Program-made: the position numbers and the translations under genes
The notes under the pieces: model-generated
Database searches by the model: none
The model's input: the letters and a program-made list of their open reading frames with translations, nothing else
Told to the model about the DNA's origin: nothing
Shown: piece after piece, positions 34,828-44,065 of the stretch
Layout: every line of letters begins with the position of its first letter
How positions within the stretch are numbered: the first letter of the stretch is position 1
Assembly: GCA_018242585.1 (NCBI GenBank)
Contig: JAFEBQ010000049.1
Coordinates: forward strand, 1 to 64,000
Length of the DNA: 64,000 nt
Source of the DNA: Planctomycetota bacterium
GTDB lineage: Bacteria; Planctomycetota; Planctomycetia; Pirellulales; PNKZ01
Reading direction: 5' to 3'

Positions 34828-37800
34828 ATGAAGATTTGGACCGGGCGTTGGAATCGCTTGGCACACACGTTGTTTGTCGCCGTCGTTTGCGCCGCGCCTC
34901 TTGCGCAGCCTGCTCGTGCGGAAGTCACGATTCCCTACCACGGCGACGGCGTCGCGCCGGCCGACGTCTACAACAAAGCCGACGGCGACGTGTACTACTC
35001 GGCCGCCTTCATGCCGAACGGCGCGCGACCCAAATCGATCAGCCCCAACGTGGTTGTGTTGTTCGACACCTCGGCCAGCCAGATCGGCGCCATCCGCGAC
35101 AAGGGGCTCGACAGCCTGAACGCCATGCTGGCCTCGCTGCCGGCTGACACGCGCGTGCAATTGACGGCGGTCGACCTCGACGCCTATCCGCTCACCAAAG
35201 GTTTCGTCGCGCCGCGCAGCGCGGAAATGAATGACGCCATTGCCCAGTTGAAGGCCCGCGTCCCGCTCGGTTCGACCGACATGGAAGCGGCCCTGAGGAG
35301 CGGCCTCGACAACCTGGCCAGCGCCTCGGGCGAACGCTCGATCGTCTACATCGGCGACGGCGTCAGCAACGCCATGATCGTCGGTTCAAGCCGGCTCAAG
35401 TCGATGGTCGATCGCTCGATTGCTCAGCGGACTTCGATCCATTCGTTCGCCGTCGGGCCGCGCGTCGACAGCGGGCTGCTCGGCGCGTTGGCTGCCCAAA
35501 CAGGTGGCAACATCGCCATTGATGACGACTCGATTGCTCCTCGCGCTGTCGGCGCGTTCTTGACCGAATCAGTCACTGCGCCGGTTGTTTGGCCGGTGGA
35601 CGTCAAGTTGGCCCCAGGCTTGGGCGAGACGTTGCCGCAACACCTGTCGCCGCTTCGCTATGACCGCGAGTCGGTCCTGGTGGGGCATGCGGGGGCCGCG
35701 CCGAGTGGAGCGGTCTCGGGCACGTTTGAAGTGCAGGGTCAGCGCGTCGACATGAAGTGGGACATCAAGGCTTCGGCCTCGAGCGATGAGAACTCGTACC
35801 TGTCGGAAGTAACGAACCTGGGCAAGCGTGACGCGGGGCTCAGTTTGCCGCTGGTTGGCACTGCTGGTCTGCGTACGCTGCGGACCCTGGTTCATGCCCA
35901 GGCCCACGCGATGGCTCGGCTGGGCCAGCAAGCGGCGGTGACCGGCAATGTCGAACAAGCTCGTCGTCTGACGGCCGAGGCGTTGCGGCTGGACGCCAAC
36001 GAGCCCGAGGCGGCCGCAGTGCGTGCGGCGCTCGACCGCGGTGGCAATGACGCCACCGGCGGCAAGCGCGACTTGCGGCTGGTGAAGTTCAACGCCGACG
36101 AAGCGGTCGAGCCGGGGGCTGCCAAGGCTGACGAAGCCCCGGTGGCTGACGCTCCGGCCGCCGCGGCCGATGTCGACGCCGAGTTCTTAAAGCAGGTCAA
36201 CGAGAATCGGGCCGCGTTCGCTGGCAAGGTTCAAGCCGAAGTAACCGCGACGTTGCGCGCGGCACGTGGCGTGATGGCAACCAATCCCGACCAGGCGGCC
36301 GACATGTTGCGGCTGAAGCTGGAGGAAGTCCGCCGGGCGCAAGAGCTGCCGGCCGAAGTGCGCATGCAGTTGAACGATCAACTTGAATCGGCGCTGCGTG
36401 AAACGCGGCGTCAAAAGGAAGCCAAGGATCAACGCGACATCCAACGGGCCGCCGCCGACGCCGAAGCCGAGCAGCGGGCGCAACTGAACCGCGAGATTCG
36501 CGACTTTCAGAACCGCAAGAGCCAGTTGATGGAGCGGTTCAATTCGCTGTTGGACGAGCGGGCCTATCAGGAAGCCTCGGCCCAGGCGGACGAAATTCGC
36601 CAGAACGAGCCGAAGGCCGGCCCGCCGTTCCTGAGCCAAACCCAATTGACCGCGCGTCGGATCAATAGCACGAATCGCGCTTGGTTCATTCAGTACGAAT
36701 CCCGTGAAGCAACCGCCGCGATGTTGAACTCGATCGTTGAATCGAGCATTCCGACCCCGGACGAGCCGTCGGTGATTTATCCCGATCCGGATAGCTGGCG
36801 TCTGCTGACCGAGCGCCGCAAGAAGTACAAGAACGTCGACTTGGCGCAAAGCAAGCCGAACGAAGTCAAGATCATCAACGCGCTCGACGAGCCGACCGAA
36901 CTCGAATTTATCGAAGCGCCGCTGACCGACGTGATCGACTTCTTGAAGAACAAGCACAAGATCGAAATTCAGCTCGATCGCAAGGCGCTGGAAGGTGGCG
37001 GCGTCGCCACCGATACGCCAATCACTCGCAACCTGCGCGGCATTTCGCTCCGCTCGGCCTTGCGATTGATGTTGCGCGAACTGGAATTGACCTACGTGAT
37101 CCGCGACGAAGTGTTGCTGATCACGACCAAGACCGAAGCCGATACGCTGCTGACGACCAAGGTGTACCCGGTCGCCGACCTGGTGATTCCGATCCGCGTG
37201 ACCAACCCGTTGCAGGGTGGTTTGGGCGGTGGCATGGGTGGCGGCATTGGTGGCGCCGGCGGCGGCATGGGTGGCGGCATGGGCGGCGGCATGGGTGGCG
37301 GCATGGGGGGCGGCATGGGGGGCGGTGGTGGCTTCTTCGACGTCAAGGACGATCTGAAGCTTGGCCCCAAGGCCGCGAAGCCCATTGCGGCTCCGGCCAA
37401 GCTCGCGGCGCCCCAAGCTCCGATCGCGGCTCTGCCCCAGGCCAAGCCGGCCCCCGCGGCCCAGCCAGCGGCCGCTGGCCCCGCGGCTCCCGTGAAGCCG
37501 ATCGAGTTGAACCTGGTCAAAGGCACTGACATCGACAAGATTTGGAACGAGTACTTCAGTTCGCACGAGGAATCGCCGGCCGTAGTTCGTGAAACGGTGC
37601 GCCGACTGATGATCACCGGTCACGCGGACCAGGTGATTGCGATTATCAATGCGGCCCTACGAAACAATCAGGCCCAGCCGTGGATGTACGAAGCGCTGGG
37701 GCTGGCCATGCAAGCCAACGGCGCGTTGCCCCAAGATATTGAACGGGCGTTGATGTCGGCCGTCGATCTGGCCAATCGGCCCAGCGACCTGCTGTTCGTG

Positions 37801-38868
37801 GCCGAATACATGGTCCGCACCATGCCGGGCAACCGCCCGATCGAGCAACGGGCGTTGAAGCTGTTCCGCCAGGCGTCGGAGTTGGAGCCGCAACGCTCGG
37901 AGCCGCTGGTGCAGGGGTTAGCATTGGCCCAACGCTTGAACGACATCGAAGGCATTCGCTGGAGCACGGTCGGCATCCTTTCACAGGCCTGGCCCAAGTC
38001 GCAACAGCAGATTCCCGAGTTCGCCCAGCGCGTGGCCCTGGCGGCTTACGAACAACTGCGGGCTGAAAAGAAGACCGAAGCCGCGGCGGCCTTCAAGGCC
38101 GACGTCGAGAAGGCCGCCGCCCGCGATTGCGTGGTGGTGGTCAGTTGGTCGGGCGACGCGGACATGGACTTGCTGGTCGAAGAACCGACCGGCGCGGTCT
38201 GTTCGTTTCGCAATCCACGCACCACCGGCGGCGGTGTGATGGTCGGCGCCTCGGCGAACGACGCGGCCAGCGCCTCGACCGAGGGGATGTCGAGCGAAGC
38301 CTACGTCTGCCCGCAGGGTTTCAACGGCATGTACAAAATGATGCTCCGCCGCGTGTGGGGCAAACCGACGGTCGATCGCGTGACGGTTGACTACTACACG
38401 CATCGGGGCACGCCCCAGGAAAAGCATTCGCGCAAGGTGGTCAGCCTGGTCAATGGCGAAGCGAGCGCGGCCTTTGAATTGCAACAAGGGCGTCGCACCG
38501 ACCCGCTCGAACAAGAGCAAGTCGCCAATGCCATCGCCGGCCAGGTGGCTGTTGGCAAGGCGATTTTGGCCCAGCAGTTGGGCAACGTGAATAACGCCGC
38601 CGGCAGCAACAATGCCTTGACGGACTTCCTGGCCGGGGCGAGCACGGGCTTGTTCGGCCTGCGTGGCGCGGTCGGTTACCAGCCGGTCATCATCACGCTG
38701 CCGACCGGCTCGAACTTCAACACCACGGTGGTCGTGTCGGCCGATCGCCGCTACGTGCGTGTTACGTCGGTGCCGTTCTTCTCGAGCGTGCCGGTCGTCA
38801 ACACGTTCAACTATGCCGCCGGCACCGGCGGCACCAGCGGTGGCTCAACGTCAGGCTTCGGCTCGTAA
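34828..38868 (+). CDS. Giant exported protein: vWA, secretin-like and DUF2135-like domains
   Basis: 1346 residues, with a signal peptide ending QPARA-EV. A vWA domain (about 74-255) has the MIDAS FDTSAS with Asp80, Ser82 and Ser84. A helical, partly coiled-coil region follows (about 400-600, Glu/Gln/Arg-rich). A short secretin/TonB N-terminus-like module (about 685-788) contains ITRNLRGISLRSALRLMLRE. A Gly-Met repeat (about 797-832, GGGMGGGMGGG) comes next, then TPR-like helices (about 880-1050). The C-terminal DUF2135-like region (about 1102-1198) has VVVSWSGDADMDLLVEEPTG. The start follows a GGAG. A terminator follows. This looks like a large envelope protein built from several protein-interaction modules; the precise role is unknown. 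Confidence 0.8.
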   Translation: MKIWTGRWNRLAHTLFVAVVCAAPLAQPARAEVTIPYHGDGVAPADVYNKADGDVYYSAAFMPNGARPKSISPNVVVLFDTSASQIGAIRDKGLDSLNAMLASLPADTRVQLTAVDLDAYPLTKGFVAPRSAEMNDAIAQLKARVPLGSTDMEAALRSGLDNLASASGERSIVYIGDGVSNAMIVGSSRLKSMVDRSIAQRTSIHSFAVGPRVDSGLLGALAAQTGGNIAIDDDSIAPRAVGAFLTESVTAPVVWPVDVKLAPGLGETLPQHLSPLRYDRESVLVGHAGAAPSGAVSGTFEVQGQRVDMKWDIKASASSDENSYLSEVTNLGKRDAGLSLPLVGTAGLRTLRTLVHAQAHAMARLGQQAAVTGNVEQARRLTAEALRLDANEPEAAAVRAALDRGGNDATGGKRDLRLVKFNADEAVEPGAAKADEAPVADAPAAAADVDAEFLKQVNENRAAFAGKVQAEVTATLRAARGVMATNPDQAADMLRLKLEEVRRAQELPAEVRMQLNDQLESALRETRRQKEAKDQRDIQRAAADAEAEQRAQLNREIRDFQNRKSQLMERFNSLLDERAYQEASAQADEIRQNEPKAGPPFLSQTQLTARRINSTNRAWFIQYESREATAAMLNSIVESSIPTPDEPSVIYPDPDSWRLLTERRKKYKNVDLAQSKPNEVKIINALDEPTELEFIEAPLTDVIDFLKNKHKIEIQLDRKALEGGGVATDTPITRNLRGISLRSALRLMLRELELTYVIRDEVLLITTKTEADTLLTTKVYPVADLVIPIRVTNPLQGGLGGGMGGGIGGAGGGMGGGMGGGMGGGMGGGMGGGGGFFDVKDDLKLGPKAAKPIAAPAKLAAPQAPIAALPQAKPAPAAQPAAAGPAAPVKPIELNLVKGTDIDKIWNEYFSSHEESPAVVRETVRRLMITGHADQVIAIINAALRNNQAQPWMYEALGLAMQANGALPQDIERALMSAVDLANRPSDLLFVAEYMVRTMPGNRPIEQRALKLFRQASELEPQRSEPLVQGLALAQRLNDIEGIRWSTVGILSQAWPKSQQQIPEFAQRVALAAYEQLRAEKKTEAAAAFKADVEKAAARDCVVVVSWSGDADMDLLVEEPTGAVCSFRNPRTTGGGVMVGASANDAASASTEGMSSEAYVCPQGFNGMYKMMLRRVWGKPTVDRVTVDYYTHRGTPQEKHSRKVVSLVNGEASAAFELQQGRRTDPLEQEQVANAIAGQVAVGKAILAQQLGNVNNAAGSNNALTDFLAGASTGLFGLRGAVGYQPVIITLPTGSNFNTTVVVSADRRYVRVTSVPFFSSVPVVNTFNYAAGTGGTSGGSTSGFGS
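37216..37326 (+). repeat. Gly-Met tandem repeat within the vWA protein gene
   Basis: GGTGGCATGGGC-type 12-base units in tandem encode repeated GGMG, joined to a Pro/Ala/Lys-rich linker. In-frame tandem repeats like this can change length by slippage. Confidence 0.8.
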
Positions 38869-38909
38869 ACCATTGGGCTGCTGCCAGTACAGTCAGCAAC
38901 ATTTCCAAG

Positions 38910-38937
38910 CCCAGGGGTTCCACCCCCTGGGTTTTTT
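38910..38937 (+). terminator. Intrinsic terminator of the vWA protein gene
   Basis: CCCAGGGG (38910-38917) pairs with CCCCTGGG (38924-38931) across a short loop, followed by a run of T. Confidence 0.9.
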
Positions 38938-38976
38938 CTTGCGCGGCCTGATTGGAAGAGTGGCAGGGGGGAGAGT

Positions 38977-40017
38977 TCAACTGCTCTTCGCCGGCGGCTT
39001 CCGGGGCCGCATCAGGCCGGGGATGACGTCGAGGTCCAGGTTCTCGAATAGCCCGGCGCGATACCGTTCCCAAGCCATCGCCCCCATCACCGCGTTGTCG
39101 GTACACAGGGCAGGCGGGGCGACGTGCAATTCAAACTCCTGCTCGCGAGACGCCTGGGCCAAGAGCTCGCGCAGCAGCTTGTTGGCCGCCACGCCCCCGC
39201 CGACGCACAGGCGGCGAATGCCCGTCCGGGCCATTGCCTCGACCGCTCGATCGACCAGCACCTCGATGGCCGCTTGCTGGAAGCTGGCCGCCAAATCGGC
39301 CACCAATGCCGGCTCCAGCCGCTCGGGCCAAGGCTGATTGGGCCCGGCCACGGCGTAGCGGACGGCGGTTTTCAGGCCGCTGAAGCTGAAGTCGAAGCCG
39401 CCGCGGTCATCGACCCGCGAGCGGGGAAAGCGGAACGCTCGCGGATCGCCCGCCGTGGCCACTCGTTCGATCGAGGGCCCGCCCGGGTAGGGCAGGCCAA
39501 GCAGGCTCGCCACCTTGTCGAAGGCCTCGCCCACGGCGTCGTCAATGGTCGAGCCGATCAACTCCCATTCCAGCGGCGCGTCGCAGCGGAACAGGCTGGT
39601 GTGCCCGCCGCTGACGACCAGCCCAACGCACGGAAACACGCTGCGGCCGGCGGCGATCTGACAGGCATAGATATGGGCCAGCACGTGATTCACCGCCACC
39701 AGCGGCACGCCCAGGGCCAGGGCCAACGTCTTGGCCGCCGTCAGCCCCACGAGCAGCGAGCCCGCCAGGCCGGGCGTATTGGCCACGGCCACGCAGTCGA
39801 TCTGATTCAAGCTGACCGCGGCCCGTTTCAGCGCGGTGTCGATGATCGGCAGCAGGCCTTCGACGTGGGCACGCGAAGCAAGCTCTGGCACCACGCCGCC
39901 AAACCGGGCGTGCAGGGCCTCCTGGGACGAGACGGCCGAGCCCAGCACTTCCAGCCGATCGGTAATCACCGCGGCGGCGGTTTCGTCGCAGGTTGTTTCG
40001 AGGGCCAGCAGGAACAT
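38977..40017 (-). CDS. tsaD: tRNA N6-threonylcarbamoyladenosine transferase TsaD
   Basis: 346-residue Kae1/TsaD enzyme that transfers threonylcarbamoyl to A37 of ANN-reading tRNAs. ETTCDETAAAV near the N-terminus is the typical start of the ASKHA fold. Metal-binding His111 and His115 are in VNHVLAHIYA, and GLVVSGGHTSLF and FDFSFSGLKTAV are the nucleotide-binding parts. VGGGVAANKLLRELL and CTDNAVMGAMAW complete the family pattern. tsaB, tsaC and tsaE are not in the window. It is on the minus strand facing the vWA gene's terminator. Confidence 0.96.
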   Translation of the reverse strand: MFLLALETTCDETAAAVITDRLEVLGSAVSSQEALHARFGGVVPELASRAHVEGLLPIIDTALKRAAVSLNQIDCVAVANTPGLAGSLLVGLTAAKTLALALGVPLVAVNHVLAHIYACQIAAGRSVFPCVGLVVSGGHTSLFRCDAPLEWELIGSTIDDAVGEAFDKVASLLGLPYPGGPSIERVATAGDPRAFRFPRSRVDDRGGFDFSFSGLKTAVRYAVAGPNQPWPERLEPALVADLAASFQQAAIEVLVDRAVEAMARTGIRRLCVGGGVAANKLLRELLAQASREQEFELHVAPPALCTDNAVMGAMAWERYRAGLFENLDLDVIPGLMRPRKPPAKSS

Positions 40018-40153
40018 TAGTCGGAGAAACGAGAAGGATGGGAAGCGAATGAGAACAGGATAAGGCGACGGGGTTGCGCCGCAACAAGAGGTTTGGGGGT
40101 TGGCCCGACGCGGCGAGGAAAGCGAAATCAGTTCCCTCTTGTCGCTTGCGCGA

Positions 40154-40175
40154 CCCGGACAACAAGTTGTCCGGG
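40154..40175. repeat. Short perfect palindrome
   Basis: CCCGGACAAC and GTTGTCCGGG are inverted 10-bp arms with only two bases between. A hairpin repeat between the minus-strand protease and tsaD genes. Confidence 0.6.
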
Positions 40176-40227
40176 CTACCCAAGTGTGCGGCCGTTTATG
40201 AGGGGGCGAGCCGCGGAGATTGGCGGC

Positions 40228-41799
40228 TTACTTGTCGACCTTGGCCAATTCATCCGACAGGTAGCCGAGCGCCTTTTCCAATTGCCGATCGATGAACTTG
40301 CCGCCCCCGTCGCTGGCGGGCTTCTGGGCCGCTTCGGCCGGCTTCTTCGTGGCGGGCTTTTCAGCTTCCTTCACGGCCGGCTTGGTTTCGGTTTCCGACT
40401 TTTTATCGGCTTCCTTGTCGTCGGTCGATTTCTTGGCATCGTCCGGTTTCTTCTCGTCGGCCGCGGCGTCCTTGGCATCGTCCTTGGCCTTGTCGGCCGG
40501 CTCGTCATCGTCGGCCTGATGATGATTCACCAGCAGGATGTCGCGCTGCCGGCGATAGGCGACCAGCGAGTTTAGCTCCGTGTCGGAGAGCTTCAGGTCG
40601 TAGCCCTTGTCCGGCAGCACGCCCCATTCGTCGCTTTCCTTGGCCTCGGGGAAGCGGTGGATGTTCTTGCCGCTAGGACGCCAGTAACTGGCCGTCGTCA
40701 GCTTCAGGGCGCTCTTGCCCCCTTCCAGGTCGATCACGTTTTGCACGCTCCCCTTGCCCCAGGTCCGTTCTCCCATCACAACGGCGCGGTGGTGATCCTG
40801 CAGGCAAGCCGAGACGATTTCGCTGGCGCTGGCGCTATAGCGATTCACCAGCACGACCATCGGAAACCCGTCGTAGGTGCCGTCCTTGTGGGCGTGAACC
40901 TCGCGCGGCGCGGTGTTGCGCCCCCGCGTGGTCACGATCAACCCATCGGCGACGAACAGGTCGGCAATGTCGGTGGCGGCCTTCAACAGCCCGCCGGGGT
41001 TGAACCGCAGGTCAAGCACCAGCCCGCGGACGTGCCGCTTCTTGAGCTGATCGAGCGCCCGCTCGACTTCTTGCACGGTTTCCCGACTGAAAGCGGTGAT
41101 GCGAATGTAGCCGATCCGCTGTTGCGGGTCGTACATGTAGTCCCACTGGTCGTGGTCGTCGCGACGATCGCCAAGTACGGTCTCGACGCGAATCATCTCG
41201 CGGCGAATGTTAACTTTTTCGCGTTTGCCGCCCCCCGCGTGACCGATGGTCAAGCGGACTTCGGTGCCGGCCTCTCCCTTCAACTGCTTGACGGCCTCAT
41301 CCATGGTGATGCCGGCCGACGACTTGCCGTTGATTTCCAGAATGCTGTCCCCGGCGTTCAGGCCGGCCCGATAGGCGGGGCTGCCGACCAGCGGACTCAG
41401 CACCTTGAGCTGGCCCCCTTCCATGGTGACCTGAATGCCAATGCCGCCGAACTGACTTTCGACGGATGTCTTGAAGCGATTGATTTCTTCGGGGCTGATA
41501 TAGTTCGAGTACGGGTCCAGCTTGTCGAGCACGCCGCGAATGGCGGCCTCGATCAACTCGCGCCGATCGACTTCCTTGACGTAGTTCTGTTCGACCTGGA
41601 ACATCGTCTCGGCCAGGATGCGGTACAGCTCGTAGTATTCGCTCTCGCCAAGCTTCTTGTCCGCTTTGGCGTCCGCGGCGGCTGGCGCGGCCTTGGCGGG
41701 TTGCTTGTCGCCGACGGCGGGCTTGTCTTCGGCACGCAGGCCCAAGGGGGCGAGCGCGGCCACGATCAATAACGTCCAGGCAGCCCACCAACGCGTCAT
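40228..41799 (-). CDS. S41 family C-terminal processing protease
   Basis: 523 residues. A signal peptide (WWAAWTLLIVAALAPLGLRA) is followed by an Ala/Lys-rich stretch. A PDZ domain (about 120-200, GIGIQVTMEGGQLKVLSPL, GDSILEINGKS) precedes the S41 peptidase. By the family's Ser-Lys spacing, the nucleophile is probably Ser324 in NRYSASASEI, with Lys349 in TWGKGSVQ completing the dyad. Such CtpA/Prc-type proteases trim C-termini of envelope proteins. The last 100 residues are Lys/Asp/Glu/Pro-rich (charged, probably disordered) and end ALGYLSDELA. GGAGG lies 8 bases before ATG 41799. Confidence 0.92.
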   Translation of the reverse strand: MTRWWAAWTLLIVAALAPLGLRAEDKPAVGDKQPAKAAPAAADAKADKKLGESEYYELYRILAETMFQVEQNYVKEVDRRELIEAAIRGVLDKLDPYSNYISPEEINRFKTSVESQFGGIGIQVTMEGGQLKVLSPLVGSPAYRAGLNAGDSILEINGKSSAGITMDEAVKQLKGEAGTEVRLTIGHAGGGKREKVNIRREMIRVETVLGDRRDDHDQWDYMYDPQQRIGYIRITAFSRETVQEVERALDQLKKRHVRGLVLDLRFNPGGLLKAATDIADLFVADGLIVTTRGRNTAPREVHAHKDGTYDGFPMVVLVNRYSASASEIVSACLQDHHRAVVMGERTWGKGSVQNVIDLEGGKSALKLTTASYWRPSGKNIHRFPEAKESDEWGVLPDKGYDLKLSDTELNSLVAYRRQRDILLVNHHQADDDEPADKAKDDAKDAAADEKKPDDAKKSTDDKEADKKSETETKPAVKEAEKPATKKPAEAAQKPASDGGGKFIDRQLEKALGYLSDELAKVDK

Positions 41800-41987
41800 C
41801 GCCGCATCCTCCAGCGCTCTCTTGGGGTAGACCGGTGCGCGACTCGCCTTCGGCTCCGTCGCGACATAATTCGCGCGGAATGTCGTAAGTGCTTTGCCGA
41901 TAGGGGCCGGCGACCGACAGCTTATTATAGTCGGCCCGGGTAAAATGGGCCAACAATCGTGGCCAGAAATCAGGGCGCTAGCACGTG

Positions 41988-42659
41988 TTAGCCCAGGCGG
42001 ATGTGATGGGCCCAGGCCGGCGGCAGGTTCCCCCAGACCCATTCACAGCGGATTCGCCCGGCGGCGAACAGCTCGTGCAGGGCGTCGCTGATTCCGGCGA
42101 GGCGTTCGCGCTGCTGGCGGCTGCCCACGCGGGCCCGCAGCGGGCGAATGGCCATGTATTCGAAGAAAGACAGGGTTCCCCCCGGCCGCAACAGCCGGCG
42201 ATAGACCGTCAGAATCTCGCGCACCAATTGGACCGGGAAGTTGTTCAGCGGCAGCCCCGAGACGATGACCTCGAACTCCGAGCCGGAGGGGAGGTTTTCA
42301 AGCCGGTCGTGGACGATCGTGGCCTGGTGCTTGACCGCCTGAAACGCTGACTCGTGGTCGAAGCGATGCCGCAAATGAGCGACGAACTCGTCGTTCAGCT
42401 CGACCAGGGTCAGGTGGTCGTTCGGCGCCAGTCGTTTCACCAGCTCGCGGGTGATCGCCCCGGTGCCAGGACCGACTTCCAGAATGGCTCGCTTTGTTCC
42501 GTCCGTCGGATGCTCGGCCACGAACCGCGTCAGCGCCCGAGCCAGCGTCCGGCTGCTCGGCGCCAAGGAGCCGGTCGTCTGAAAGTTGCGAACGAACTGG
42601 CGGAAGAAAACGCGATGTTCCGAAGGCATGACGGGCTGGCGCAGCGTGAGGGGTTCCAT
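41988..42659 (-). CDS. Class I methyltransferase, PmtA/KsgA-like
   Basis: 223 residues. SAM-binding motif I is ILEVGPGTGAITRELVKRL and the acidic post-motif is LTLVELNDEFVAHLRHRF. The N-terminus FFRQFVRNFQTTGSLAPSSR followed by TLARALTRF matches the start of bacterial phosphatidylethanolamine N-methyltransferases of the PmtA type, which share a fold with rRNA dimethyltransferases. Methylation of phospholipid is therefore likely but not proven; VSGLPLNNFP is the catalytic-loop region. Lies upstream of the protease on the same strand, about 190 bases away. Confidence 0.7.
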   Translation of the reverse strand: MEPLTLRQPVMPSEHRVFFRQFVRNFQTTGSLAPSSRTLARALTRFVAEHPTDGTKRAILEVGPGTGAITRELVKRLAPNDHLTLVELNDEFVAHLRHRFDHESAFQAVKHQATIVHDRLENLPSGSEFEVIVSGLPLNNFPVQLVREILTVYRRLLRPGGTLSFFEYMAIRPLRARVGSRQQRERLAGISDALHELFAAGRIRCEWVWGNLPPAWAHHIRLG

Positions 42660-42735
42660 GTCGAAGCGACGATGCGCTGCTTAATGTATCAGATGAACCG
42701 CCCCGAGCGAACCATCGCCAGGGCGTCCGACAGCA

Positions 42736-43266
42736 TTACCCGCGGGGATACTGGCGGCAGTACTCGTACAGCGCGATCGTCGTGGCCGTGGCGACGTTGA
42801 ACGCATGGGGCGGGCCCCAGACCGGGATTTCGACCACATCGTCCAGGACGCTCAGTATCTCGGGGTCGATGCCCCGTCGCTCGTTCCCGACGACCAGCAC
42901 AGCCCGGCGCGGAAATTGATATTCCAGGATCGACTTCGACGCCGAGGTCTGTTCCAGCCCGACCAGCCGGTAACCTTCGCGCTTCAGCTCCAGCAGCGGG
43001 TGCAGCAGCGTGCGATGAACGTCGAGTTGGACGCCCGAAGCGTCATCAGGGCTGTCGCTGCCGTCGTCGACCGCGTCGCGGGCAATCTTGCCGATCACGC
43101 GGGCCTGGCCACAGCAGACGACGCGCGTGACGCCGCAACACCCCGCGGTTCGCACGATGCGCGACAGATTCACATTGCTGCGCAGCGGCGCGCAGGCCAC
43201 GATCAGCTCGCGCGGCTGATCCAACGGGCTGAACGGTTGATGACGCTGTTGGACAAACTCGCTCAT
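42736..43266 (-). CDS. SPOUT/TrmH-type RNA 2'-O-methyltransferase
   Basis: 176 residues, a single SpoU-like SPOUT domain. N-terminal NVNLSRIVRTAGCCGVTRVV carries the conserved Asn/Arg. The SAM-binding knot is VLVVGNERRGIDPEIL with VVEIPVWGPPHAFNVATATT at the C-terminus. The last motif is NVATATTIALYEY in place of the common NVS-A family ending. No RNA-binding extension, so like TrmL/TrmH-like small enzymes that methylate ribose in rRNA or tRNA. It precedes the PmtA-like gene on the same strand. Confidence 0.85.
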   Translation of the reverse strand: MSEFVQQRHQPFSPLDQPRELIVACAPLRSNVNLSRIVRTAGCCGVTRVVCCGQARVIGKIARDAVDDGSDSPDDASGVQLDVHRTLLHPLLELKREGYRLVGLEQTSASKSILEYQFPRRAVLVVGNERRGIDPEILSVLDDVVEIPVWGPPHAFNVATATTIALYEYCRQYPRG

Positions 43267-43269
43267 CGC

Positions 43270-44019
43270 TCAGAATCGCAGCCGCTTGAAGATCGACTCG
43301 GGCAACGCACAGATGACACCCAGGATGATTCGCCACCACCAAGGAGTGTACAGGACGTCGCGCTGGCGGCGGAGGGCCCGGTCGATATCGCGAGCCACCC
43401 GCTCGGGCGAGGCCACCAGCGGGCTCTTGACGTTGACGCGGCCGTGAATCATCGGCGTGTCGACGAACCCGGGCTTGATCGTCAGGACATGGATCCCGTG
43501 GCGAAACAGCCGATTGCGCAGCCCTTGTAGATAGGCCGACAGGCCGGCCTTGGCCGCGCCATAGGCATAGTTGCTCTGCCGACCGCAATCGCCGGCCACC
43601 GATGAAATGGCGGCCAAGGTGCCGGATCGCTGGGGGATCATTCGCTCGGCCAGCCGATCCAGCAGGACCGCCGCCGAGGTGAAATTGACGTCGATCGAAC
43701 GCCGGAGGAGGTCGCTCGACTGTTCGCATTCGCGCTGATCGAGCAACAGCCCGTGGCAGATCACCGCTCCGTCCAGGCGTCCCCGGCCGCGTTGCCATGC
43801 GCGGTCAACCAGGCCGGCGTGTTGGCCATCATCCTCGGCGTCGAATGTCTCGGGCCAGACGGTCGCGCCGTGCTCCGAGCGCAACTCGGCGGCGATTTTT
43901 TCAACGGTGTCCACCTGGCGACCGGTGATGACCAGCGCGCAGCCCCGGGCGGCCATTACGTGGCAAAGTGCCCGGCCGAGGCCCGACGTGGCGCTGACAA
44001 TCAACCAGGTTTCGGCCAT
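43270..44019 (-). CDS. SDR reductase, DprE2-like
   Basis: 249 residues, short-chain dehydrogenase. N-terminal LIVSATSGLGRALCHVMAAR replaces the usual TGxxxGxG with SATSGLG. Active-site Ser in AISSVAGDCG and Tyr-x-x-x-Lys in YAYGAAKAG are intact, and there is VLTIKPGFVDTPM after it. The C-terminus has a hydrophobic stretch (WWRIILGVICALPES) typical of membrane-associated DprE2-like reductases, which reduce the 2-keto intermediate in decaprenyl-phosphoryl-arabinose synthesis. It lies next to the HAD-UbiA gene and 3 bases from the SPOUT gene, so the four form a compact co-directional group. Confidence 0.7.
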   Translation of the reverse strand: MAETWLIVSATSGLGRALCHVMAARGCALVITGRQVDTVEKIAAELRSEHGATVWPETFDAEDDGQHAGLVDRAWQRGRGRLDGAVICHGLLLDQRECEQSSDLLRRSIDVNFTSAAVLLDRLAERMIPQRSGTLAAISSVAGDCGRQSNYAYGAAKAGLSAYLQGLRNRLFRHGIHVLTIKPGFVDTPMIHGRVNVKSPLVASPERVARDIDRALRRQRDVLYTPWWWRIILGVICALPESIFKRLRF

Positions 44020-44065
44020 CTAACATCCCCGGTACGGCGGCGCGTCCCGCAAGCGCAAACAACGT

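Noticed and set aside
36187-37623. 478-codon frame antisense to the vWA protein gene
   Set aside because: Reads low-complexity His/Ala sequence from the Gly-Met repeat on the opposite strand; not a gene.
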